From contig JAODAY010000031.1 of assembly GCA_025463665.1 (NCBI GenBank), positions 1 to 6,067 of the forward strand: a DNA stretch of 6,067 nt, written 5' to 3'. Shown here one piece after another: positions 1-4,820 of this stretch. A model generated the notes under the pieces. The model saw nothing but the letters and a program-made list of their open reading frames with translations. It did not search any database and was not told the origin of the DNA. Both the position numbers and the translations under genes were made by a program. The DNA comes from Microbacteriaceae bacterium. GTDB taxonomy: Bacteria > Actinomycetota > Actinomycetes > Actinomycetales > Microbacteriaceae. Numbering within the stretch: position 1 is the first letter of the stretch; each line of letters opens with the position of its first letter.

Positions 1-834
1 CACGAGCGCCGCGTCGACGCAACCGCCGAGCGCCGTGCCCGCGCCGGTGCCGAGCCCGGTCATGTGGTCGAGGGTCGCGTTGAAGTCGCCGGCCATGATC
101 GTGTTGTTCCCAGCGCAGATGTCCCCGAGCCAGCCGAGGTCGTTCCGCCAGTTGCGGAATTCCCCGGGGATCGGCGACACGGCGTGCACGGCGATGATGG
201 TGGGGCCCGATCCGTCGTCGGGGCGCATGACGACGCTCGGCAGAGTCGACGTCGAGCCGACCGTCTCGTCGATCGAGTAGGTGCCGAGTTCCGCACTCCA
301 CAGCACCGACGTCGAGCGGGCCTTGGAGATCTGGTCGTAGGCGGTGGTCTCGAGCCACATGGGCTTGCCGTTCTCCTTCATGATCGCGGCGATGTCGAAG
401 GCGAGCTCATTCGTCGTCTCGGGCAGGGTGATGATGTCCGCGCCGGAGTCGAGCGCGAGGGCGGCGATCGCGTCGGCGCCGGTCGCGTCGCCGAGGGTGT
501 TCCACGAGAGCACGGTCACGTCGGAATCGGCCGCGGCCTCCGCCCCGCTGTCGCCGAAGCCGCGGGTGGAGAGCACTGCGGCGTTGAGAAGAATGAATGC
601 GACGAGTAGCACTGCAAACGAGGCGAACAGCCGCCTGGCGGGGCGGATGATGGCGCCGAAGACCGCGAGCAGCACGAGCAGCGCGATGCCCACCGCGGCG
701 GCGACCCCGCGCAGCGACACGACGTGCGCGAAACCGAACGACCGCTGCAGACCGAACAGCTGCGGCCAGGCGAGCGCCAGCAGAATGCCCGCGACGATCA
801 GCAGGATGATGGCGGCGGTGACTCGGCGGAACAT
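1..834 (-). CDS. Membrane-anchored endonuclease/exonuclease/phosphatase (EEP) family protein, C-terminus beyond the window
   Basis: A reading frame of 278 codons runs from ATG at 834 through the left edge with no stop. The N-terminal third is hydrophobic, with three predicted membrane helices at about residues 5-23, 43-64 and 69-88. The EEP fold follows: SWNTL (110-114, Asn112), LPE (137-139, with the metal-binding Glu139), a conserved His217 in HAVSP, and GDFN (249-252). In this superfamily (DNase I, sphingomyelinase and exonuclease III relatives) these residues bind the divalent metal and the phosphate. The last motif, an Asp-His pair near the C-terminus, should lie beyond the edge. The catalytic domain probably sits outside the membrane, like similar actinobacterial 'EEP family' membrane proteins; that is inference. 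The substrate (nucleic acid, lipid or sugar phosphate) cannot be told. The ATG is preferred because it starts just before the first helix and has a -10 hexamer 8 nt upstream. It is divergent from the PHP gene. Confidence 0.85.
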   Translation of the reverse strand, partial: MFRRVTAAIILLIVAGILLALAWPQLFGLQRSFGFAHVVSLRGVAAAVGIALLVLLAVFGAIIRPARRLFASFAVLLVAFILLNAAVLSTRGFGDSGAEAAADSDVTVLSWNTLGDATGADAIAALALDSGADIITLPETTNELAFDIAAIMKENGKPMWLETTAYDQISKARSTSVLWSAELGTYSIDETVGSTSTLPSVVMRPDDGSGPTIIAVHAVSPIPGEFRNWRNDLGWLGDICAGNNTIMAGDFNATLDHMTGLGTGAGTALGGCVDAALV

Positions 835-842
835 GGCTCCCA

Positions 843-848
843 ACCATA
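843..848 (-). promoter_or_regulatory. Candidate -10 hexamer for the EEP gene, leaderless spacing
   Basis: The minus strand reads TATGGT here, followed by 8 nt and then the ATG at 834. Transcription would begin at or within 2 nt of the start codon. A GGGAG sits only 2 nt before the ATG, too close for a normal Shine-Dalgarno. No convincing -35 hexamer is seen. It shares the 71-bp divergent region with the PHP promoter. Confidence 0.45.
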
Positions 849-893
849 CCTGTGGCGCGGGGCGTGTAGCTGGGCGCACCGGCCACACCGCAA

Positions 894-899
894 TAGAGT
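894..899 (+). promoter_or_regulatory. Candidate -10 hexamer for the PHP gene, leaderless spacing
   Basis: TAGAGT is followed by exactly 6 nt and then the ATG at 906, so transcription would start on or beside the A of the start codon. The AGG at 903-905 touches the ATG and cannot act as a Shine-Dalgarno. No clear -35 element is seen 16-18 nt upstream. Confidence 0.5.
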
Positions 900-905
900 T
901 GCAGG

Positions 906-1754
906 ATGTCGACCGGCGCCATTGACCTGCACACGCACAGCAGTGTGTCCGACGGCACGGAATCGCCGGCCGAACTCGTGCACGCTGCGGTCGCGGCGGG
1001 TCTCGGAACGATTGCGCTGACCGACCACGACTCGACGGCGGGCTGGCGCGAGGCGGCGGCCGCGGCATCCGACACCGGGCTGACCGTGCTGCCCGGCATG
1101 GAATTGAGCACGAACTACGGCCCGGCGAGCGTGCACATTCTCGCGTACCTGTTCGACCCGGCCGACGAGACGATGGTGCGGGAGACGGCGCGCATCCGCG
1201 ACGGTCGCCTGCACCGCGCCGAGCGCATCGTGGAGCGGATCGCTGTCGACTACCCGATCACGTGGGACGAGGTGCTCGCCCAATCCGTCGACGGCGGAAC
1301 GATCGGACGACCGCACATCGCCGACGCGCTCGTCGCACGCGGGCATGTGAGCGACCGCAGCGCCGCGTTCGCGCGGATGCTGCACTGGCGCAGCGCCTAC
1401 TACGAGAAGTACTACGCGCCGTCGCCGCTCGCGGGTGTGCGCATGATCGTGGCGGCCGGGGGAGTGCCGGTGCTCGCACACCCGGGAACGCGCGGGCGGG
1501 AGTGGGTCATCGACGAGAAGACGATCCGCGCGCTCGCCGACGCCGGGCTCTTCGGTCTCGAGATCCATCACCGCGACAACACGCAGAGCGGCAAGGAGAG
1601 GCTGTTCGAGCTCGCGGCGCAGTTCGGCCTCGTGGTGACCGGGTCAAGCGACTACCACGGTGAGGGCAAGCCCAACCGGCTCGCCGAGAACACCACCACG
1701 CCGGAGGTGCTCGCGAGCATCATCGAGACGGGCACCGGCTCGCGACCGTTCTAG
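906..1754 (+). CDS. PHP-domain metal-dependent phosphoesterase (RNase AM / YciV-like)
   Basis: This complete 282-residue protein has a PHP (polymerase and histidinol phosphatase) domain over nearly its whole length. Expected metal ligands are all visible: His9 and His11 in DLHTHSS, Asp16, His41 in TDHDS, Glu66 in PGMELS, His77, His192 in LAHPG, and Asp249 and His251 in SSDYHG. The helical insertion with IGRPHIADAL (133-142) and the YYEKYY-P segment (165-172) is typical of the E. coli YciV / Chromobacterium CV1693 subgroup. Members of that subgroup hydrolyse 3',5'-nucleotide bisphosphates (pAp) and trim RNA 5' ends as an exoribonuclease. A cytoplasmic role in RNA end processing or pAp removal is therefore likely but inferred from family. 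There is no signal peptide. The ATG at 906 puts the first metal motif at residue 7, as usual in the family, and carries a leaderless -10. The gene is convergent with the helicase, across a large hairpin. Confidence 0.9.
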   Translation: MSTGAIDLHTHSSVSDGTESPAELVHAAVAAGLGTIALTDHDSTAGWREAAAAASDTGLTVLPGMELSTNYGPASVHILAYLFDPADETMVRETARIRDGRLHRAERIVERIAVDYPITWDEVLAQSVDGGTIGRPHIADALVARGHVSDRSAAFARMLHWRSAYYEKYYAPSPLAGVRMIVAAGGVPVLAHPGTRGREWVIDEKTIRALADAGLFGLEIHHRDNTQSGKERLFELAAQFGLVVTGSSDYHGEGKPNRLAENTTTPEVLASIIETGTGSRPF

Positions 1755-1827
1755 CGCCGCCCGCGGGATCGCCGCGACGCGCGGCCCGGGCCGTCCCGTG
1801 AGTGCGCGCACGCGGTCGGCGGTGAGG

Positions 1828-1885
1828 GCTACAGCGCGGTACACGGGCGCCAGGTCGAACTGGCGCCCGTGTACCGGACTGTAGC
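1828..1885. terminator. Large perfect hairpin between convergent genes, probable bidirectional terminator
   Basis: The arms CGGTACACGGGCGCCAG (1837-1853) and 1860-1876 are exact reverse complements: 17 bp around a 6-nt GTCGAA loop. A further 7-bp stem, GCTACAG (1828-1834) with CTGTAGC (1879-1885), encloses it after a 2x2 mismatch, giving 24 paired positions symmetric about 1856.5. It begins 14 nt downstream of the helicase stop and lies 73 nt after the PHP stop. There is no U-tract on either side, as in U-less terminators proposed for high-GC actinobacteria. It would work on both strands. A protein-binding DNA palindrome or a dispersed extragenic repeat are alternatives. Confidence 0.7.
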
Positions 1886-1903
1886 GGCTGCGGTATCCGC
1901 TAC
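1881..1903 (-). other. Second stem at the helicase stop codon, competing with the big hairpin
   Basis: GTAGCGG (1881-1887) and CCGCTAC (1897-1903) form a perfect 7-bp stem with a 9-nt loop. The arm at 1897-1903 contains the helicase TAG stop (1900-1902). The other arm shares GTAGC (1881-1885) with the outer stem of the 1828-1885 hairpin, so both cannot be fully paired in the same RNA. In the helicase transcript this stem emerges first. Confidence 0.4.
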
Positions 1904-3315
1904 TCCGCTGCAGGCGTCGACGGACGACGCGTGCGCGAACGGTTGCGGCTGCGCGGCGGGCGCTGTGCGCCATCCGCTGCCGGGGCCGCCGAGGGGGCGG
2001 TGCCGCTCGTCGCGGTGCGCGCGGGGCGCTGGGCGCCTCCACGCTCTCCGCCACCGGAGCGGGATCCGCCGCGGGCACCGTCGCGGCCACCACCGGTCGA
2101 GGTCTGCGGTTCGCGAACGCGCGGCGGGCCCGCCGTCTTCAGCCGGCCCTTCGAGCCCTCGGGAATGTCGAGGTCGGCGTAGAGGTGCGGCGACGACGAG
2201 TAGGTCTCCATCGGCTCCGGGATGCCCATCTCGAGCGCCCGGTTGATGAGCGACCACTTGTGCATGTCGTCCCAGTCGACGAAGGTGACCGCGATGCCGG
2301 TCTTACCCGCACGGCCGGTGCGGCCTGCGCGGTGCAGGTAGGTGTCGTGGTCTTCGGGGATCGTGTGGTTGATGACGTGAGTGACATCGTTGACGTCGAT
2401 GCCGCGGGCCGCGACATCCGTTGCAATGAGGATGTCCTTCTTGCCGGCCTTGAACGCGACCATCGCGCGCTCACGCTGGTCCTGGTTGAGATCGCCGTGC
2501 ACGGCGGCGGCGTTGAAGCCGCGGTCGTTCAGTTCCTCGACGAGCTTGGCCGCCGCGCGCTTGGTGCGCGTGAAGATCACGGTCTTGCCGCGGCCGTCGG
2601 CCTGCAGAATGCGCGAGATGACTTCGTCTTTGTCCATGCTGTGGGCGCGGTAGACGACGTGCTTGATGTTCGCCTGGGTCAGGCCCTCGTTGGGGTCGGT
2701 CGCGCGAATGTGGATCGGCTTGTTCATGAAGCGCCGCGCGAGTGCCACGATCGGGCCGGGCATCGTCGCGGAGAACAGCATGGTGTGGCGCGTCGGGGAG
2801 GTCTGTGCGAACAGCTTCTCGATGTCGGCGAGGAAGCCGAGGTCGAGCATCTTGTCTGCCTCGTCGAGCACCATGATCTTGACGTCTTTGAGGCTCAGCA
2901 GACGCTGGCTCGCGAGGTCGAGGAGGCGGCCCGGGGTTCCGACGACGACCTGGGCGCCAGCCTTGAGCTGTTCGACCTGTCCTTCGTATGCCTTGCCGCC
3001 GTAGATGGCGGCGACCTGGGTCGAACGGTTGGATGCGGCGAGCGTGAGGTCTTCGGCGACCTGGACGCACAGCTCGCGGGTCGGCACCACGACGAGCGCC
3101 TTGACGCCCGGCTCGGGGTTGAGGCCGAGCTGCTGGAGGAGGGGGAGGCCGAAACCGAGCGTCTTGCCCGTTCCCGTCTTGGCCTGGCCGATGACGTCCT
3201 GGCCGGCCAGCCCCATCGGGATGGTCTGTTCCTGAATGGGGAACGGTTCGACGATGCCCTTGGTGGCGAGTGCGTCGACCATGTCCTGGTCGATATTGAG
3301 ATCAGCGAATGTCAA
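1900..3315 (-). CDS. rhlE: RhlE-type DEAD-box ATP-dependent RNA helicase
   Basis: This 471-residue protein is a complete DEAD-box helicase. Motifs run in order: Q-motif Gln28, Walker A AKTGTGKT (45-52), PTREL (78-82), TPGR (127-130), DEAD (151-154), SAT (182-184), ATDVAARGID (298-307) and HRAGRTGR (328-335). The two RecA-like domains end near residue 390. A disordered basic tail of about 80 residues follows, rich in Gly, Arg, Ser and Pro with RGG-like pieces, suited to non-specific RNA binding. The family unwinds short RNA duplexes with ATP and serves in ribosome assembly, RNA decay and cold adaptation; the exact substrate is not visible. The start is TTG at 3315. The frame has no ATG or GTG between an upstream in-frame stop at 3406-3408 and residue 12, and starting at Met12 would lose the FADLNI part of the Q-motif region. 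A weak AAGGG (3326-3330) lies 10 nt upstream. The mRNA leader holds a uORF and alternative stems. From memory, it corresponds to M. tuberculosis Rv3211. Confidence 0.95.
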   Translation of the reverse strand: MTFADLNIDQDMVDALATKGIVEPFPIQEQTIPMGLAGQDVIGQAKTGTGKTLGFGLPLLQQLGLNPEPGVKALVVVPTRELCVQVAEDLTLAASNRSTQVAAIYGGKAYEGQVEQLKAGAQVVVGTPGRLLDLASQRLLSLKDVKIMVLDEADKMLDLGFLADIEKLFAQTSPTRHTMLFSATMPGPIVALARRFMNKPIHIRATDPNEGLTQANIKHVVYRAHSMDKDEVISRILQADGRGKTVIFTRTKRAAAKLVEELNDRGFNAAAVHGDLNQDQRERAMVAFKAGKKDILIATDVAARGIDVNDVTHVINHTIPEDHDTYLHRAGRTGRAGKTGIAVTFVDWDDMHKWSLINRALEMGIPEPMETYSSSPHLYADLDIPEGSKGRLKTAGPPRVREPQTSTGGGRDGARGGSRSGGGERGGAQRPARTATSGTAPSAAPAADGAQRPPRSRNRSRTRRPSTPAAE

Positions 3316-3326
3316 TGTAGAAGAGC

Positions 3327-3392
3327 CCTTACGGATAGCGAGGTACGCCCGCCTTGGTCCTGGGGCGTAAGGCCCCCGCCAGAATGGGGGGC
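3327..3392 (-). promoter_or_regulatory. Structured helicase leader with mutually exclusive stems (candidate attenuator)
   Basis: Three helices can be drawn in the helicase mRNA leader. Stem A pairs 3387-3392 with 3372-3377 (GCCCCC/GGGGGC, 9-nt loop). Stem B pairs 3363-3369 with 3344-3350 (TACGCCC/GGGCGTA, 12-nt loop). Stem C pairs 3366-3372 with 3327-3333 (CCTTACG/CGTAAGG) and buries the AAGG of the ribosome-binding sequence and the uORF stop. B and C share 3366-3369, so they exclude each other; C also takes base 3372 from A. A ribosome reading the uORF would cross A and B. The stems are exact in sequence; the switching role is inference. No known riboswitch class was recognised. Confidence 0.4.
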
Positions 3393-3394
3393 AT
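3329..3394 (-). CDS. Putative 21-codon leader peptide (uORF) upstream of the helicase
   Basis: On the helicase strand, ATG at 3394 opens 21 codons ending in TAA at 3329-3331. A TAAACT hexamer lies 8 nt before the ATG, the spacing seen at the other gene starts here, so this uORF rather than the helicase would be the leaderless first cistron. The peptide begins MPPILAG, is rich in Arg and Pro, and ends AGVPRYP. It uses codons uncommon in this DNA (TTA, AGG, GTA, CCT, TAT). The TAA overlaps the AAGGG before the helicase TTG, leaving 13 nt between cistrons, which suits translational coupling or attenuation. I recognise no family. The ORF is too short for composition to prove coding, so it rests on position and architecture. 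Confidence 0.45.
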   Translation of the reverse strand: MPPILAGALRPRTKAGVPRYP

Positions 3395-3402
3395 TGCCAC
3401 CC

Positions 3403-3408
3403 AGTTTA
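3403..3408 (-). promoter_or_regulatory. Candidate -10 hexamer for the helicase transcript
   Basis: The minus strand reads TAAACT here. Initiation about 7 nt downstream gives a transcript beginning at or next to the uORF ATG (3394) and a leader of roughly 80 nt before the helicase TTG. A -35 element is not clear. The same TAA is the in-frame stop that limits how far upstream the helicase could start. Confidence 0.45.
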
Positions 3409-3431
3409 GCCGGTCGCGACGGTGAACTGCG

Positions 3432-3462
3432 GGTTAACCGCGAGTGACTCGTGTTTGAACAC
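3432..3462. promoter_or_regulatory. Two short dyads in the helicase/ferritin-like divergent region
   Basis: GGTTAACC (3432-3439) is an 8-bp perfect palindrome, and GTGTTTGAACAC (3451-3462) has 5-bp arms around a 2-bp centre. The second ends 1 nt before the ferritin-like -10 hexamer, where a repressor or activator could act. AT-containing dyads are unusual in such GC-rich sequence, but both are short and match no operator I recognise. Confidence 0.2.
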
Positions 3463-3463
3463 C

Positions 3464-3469
3464 TAAGCT
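3464..3469 (+). promoter_or_regulatory. Candidate -10 hexamer for the ferritin-like gene, leaderless spacing
   Basis: TAAGCT is followed by 6 nt and the GTG at 3476. There is no Shine-Dalgarno before the GTG. TTGAAC at 3455-3460 resembles a -35 but is only 3 nt from the -10, far too close to serve as one. Confidence 0.5.
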
Positions 3470-3475
3470 GGGCTG

Positions 3476-4192
3476 GTGGTCAAATGGTTCTCGCGTGGCG
3501 GCAGGCGCGCCGAAGTGCCCCGTCTGCGACCCCGATCGGAACTGGTTCCGGCAACCAAGGTGGATCTCGCGGACCTCACCCCCGACGTTCTCACCTACTT
3601 GGGCAAGGCCGCCTACACGCAGCTGACGATCTTCGAGAACCTCAGCAGGGCGATGGCGAACGCACCGACGACCCACGCGAAGGAGACGCTGAGTCGCGTC
3701 GCGGCCATGTCGCTCGCCAAACACCACGGACTGACCGCCGAGATCCGTCGCCACGGCGATGAGCCGGGCGGGGCCATGGAGCCGTTCACCGCAGATATCG
3801 ACAACTACCAGCGCGGGACTCTCGGCAACGACTGGCACGAGTCCGTTCTCGCGTGCCTCATCACCGCCGGCTTTCTCGACGACTTCTTCCTCCGCCTCGC
3901 CGAGGGGCTTCCCTCCGACTACGCCGCTCGCGTCACCTCGGTGCTGAGACAGGACTCAGGGCACGAGCTCCTCGCCGAGGAAGTGCGCCGCGCGATCGAC
4001 GCGAACGAGCGCCTCGGGTCGCGGCTGGCGATGTGGGGCCGTCGACTGGTCGGCGACACCATGCTCGTCGCGCGCGCGACACTCGCCACCTCTGCGACCG
4101 GCATCACCGACGAAGCCCGCATCGAGCCGGTGTTCACCGAGCTCATCGCGGAGCACACCCGCCGCATGGACGGGCTAGGCCTTACCGCCTGA
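3476..4192 (+). CDS. Ferritin-like fold protein of the MiaE-like actinobacterial family
   Basis: This 238-residue, mostly helical, soluble protein has a basic N-terminus. It resembles the actinobacterial ferritin-like family related to tRNA hydroxylase MiaE; M. tuberculosis Rv3210c, also beside rhlE, is the counterpart recalled from memory. Candidate diiron positions are Glu54 (IFENLS, helix 1), His83/His84 (SLAKHHGL, helix 2), Glu122 (DWHESVL, helix 3) and Asp160/His163 (DSGHELL, helix 4). A classical four-helix diiron site has ExxH in helices 2 and 4. Here the helix-2 glutamate is absent and helix 4 has Asp, so metal binding and hydroxylase activity are uncertain. GTG at 3476 follows a leaderless -10 and is the preferred start. 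The gene is divergent from the helicase, and its last 18 bp overlap the end of the small membrane protein gene on the other strand. The substrate is unknown; a link to RNA is suggested only by MiaE similarity and the helicase neighbour. Confidence 0.8.
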   Translation: MVKWFSRGGRRAEVPRLRPRSELVPATKVDLADLTPDVLTYLGKAAYTQLTIFENLSRAMANAPTTHAKETLSRVAAMSLAKHHGLTAEIRRHGDEPGGAMEPFTADIDNYQRGTLGNDWHESVLACLITAGFLDDFFLRLAEGLPSDYAARVTSVLRQDSGHELLAEEVRRAIDANERLGSRLAMWGRRLVGDTMLVARATLATSATGITDEARIEPVFTELIAEHTRRMDGLGLTA

Positions 4193-4471
4193 AAGCCGGC
4201 TCAGCAGGGCACGGTCGGCGACACGTCGACGCGGCGGCAGCCTGAGCGCGGTCACGAGTGACACCAGCCCGCCGGCGACGAGGCTCGCGACCCAGATCCA
4301 GGTGCCGTCGAAAGTCAGTCCCAGCCACAACAGGGCTACCCAGACGACGGATGCCGCGGCCGAGCCCGCGGCGGCGGGGAGCAGCATGCCGTAGGTCTCG
4401 CGCCCGCGCACCACGAAGGTGACGATGAAGCCGACGCTCGCCGCGATGATCACGACGAACAGCAGTTCCAT
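4175..4471 (-). CDS. Small three-helix membrane protein, function unknown
   Basis: The product has 98 residues and three predicted membrane helices at about 3-22, 29-51 and 57-77. The N-terminus is short and the C-terminal tail of some 20 residues is basic (PPRRR onward). By the positive-inside rule this tail and the RGRE loop after helix 1 probably face the cytoplasm, though with three helices that prediction is loose. I do not recognise a family. Its ATG follows the DUF3107 stop after only CCC, with no separate promoter or clear ribosome-binding site, so it is probably expressed by coupling to DUF3107. Its 3' end overlaps the convergent ferritin-like gene by 18 bp. Length, hydrophobicity and tight spacing support a real gene. 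Confidence 0.75.
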   Translation of the reverse strand: MELLFVVIIAASVGFIVTFVVRGRETYGMLLPAAAGSAAASVVWVALLWLGLTFDGTWIWVASLVAGGLVSLVTALRLPPRRRVADRALLSRLSGGKA

Positions 4472-4474
4472 GGG

Positions 4475-4699
4475 TTATGCCACGAACCCGACGCGGCGCG
4501 CCGACTCGGAGCCGACCTCGATGTAGCCGAAGGAGGAGACGGGCACGATGTAGAGCTTGCCCTTGCTGTCGTTCAGCTTGATGAACTTGCTGTCCGACTC
4601 GAGCGCTGTAGCGACGATGGTCTCGACTTCCTGCGCCGTCTGCGACGACTCGAAGTTGATTTCCCGGGGGCTGTTGGTGATTCCGATGCGAATGTCCAC
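4475..4699 (-). CDS. DUF3107 family small protein
   Basis: This complete 74-residue soluble protein matches the actinobacterial DUF3107 family as I know it. It opens with IRIGITNSPREINFES, has an acidic helix (AQEVETIVATAL), a beta-rich middle (KLYIVPVSSFGYIEV), and ends ARRVGFVA. M. tuberculosis Rv3208A (TB9.4) has the same pattern. No biochemical function is established to my knowledge, and no catalytic residues are evident. The start is GTG at 4699, 6 nt after a TAATCT hexamer and with no Shine-Dalgarno, so the transcript is probably leaderless. It heads a two-gene unit with the small membrane protein and is divergent from adnA over 121 bp. Confidence 0.88.
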   Translation of the reverse strand: MDIRIGITNSPREINFESSQTAQEVETIVATALESDSKFIKLNDSKGKLYIVPVSSFGYIEVGSESARRVGFVA

Positions 4700-4705
4700 G
4701 AGGCA

Positions 4706-4711
4706 AGATTA
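4706..4711 (-). promoter_or_regulatory. Candidate -10 hexamer for DUF3107, leaderless spacing
   Basis: The minus strand reads TAATCT, the closest to the TATAAT consensus of all the hexamers here, followed by 6 nt and the GTG at 4699. The -35 position has at best TTCCGC (16-nt spacer), a poor match. Confidence 0.55.
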
Positions 4712-4807
4712 CGACACTGCGTGGCCGGCGGAACGACGCGTTCACTCGTGGCATAACCGTGCGCCCGCCACGGCGTGTGCCGGGCCGGTGGTGTCGGTGG
4801 CTGACGG

Positions 4808-4813
4808 TACCGT
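4808..4813 (+). promoter_or_regulatory. Candidate -10 hexamer for adnA, leaderless spacing
   Basis: TACCGT is followed by 7 nt and the GTG at 4821. The GGAAG at 4814-4818 is only 2 nt from the GTG, too near for a normal Shine-Dalgarno. An in-frame GTG at 4812 is possible but would overlap the hexamer. This is the weakest hexamer of the set. Confidence 0.35.
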
Positions 4814-4820
4814 GGAAGCC

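Noticed and set aside
64..925. Plus-strand open frames of 181 and 193 codons
   Set aside because: They are antisense to the EEP gene, whose catalytic motifs and membrane helices are clear.
407..1571. Minus-strand open frames of 234 and 257 codons across the EEP/PHP boundary
   Set aside because: They overlap the PHP gene, which keeps nine metal ligands in its frame, and they have biased low-information composition.
1782..1793. 12-bp perfect palindrome CGGCCCGGGCCG after the PHP gene
   Set aside because: Made only of G and C with no loop; such palindromes are common in this base composition. It could add to PHP termination through CGGGA/TCCCG at 1764-1768 and 1794-1798, but the evidence is thin.
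2185..3447. 420-codon open frame on the plus strand
   Set aside because: It is antisense to the DEAD-box helicase and has no domain signature; its length follows from the codon bias of the real gene.
3455..3460. TTGAAC as a -35 box for the ferritin-like gene
   Set aside because: Only 3 nt separate it from the -10 hexamer, where 16-18 nt are needed.
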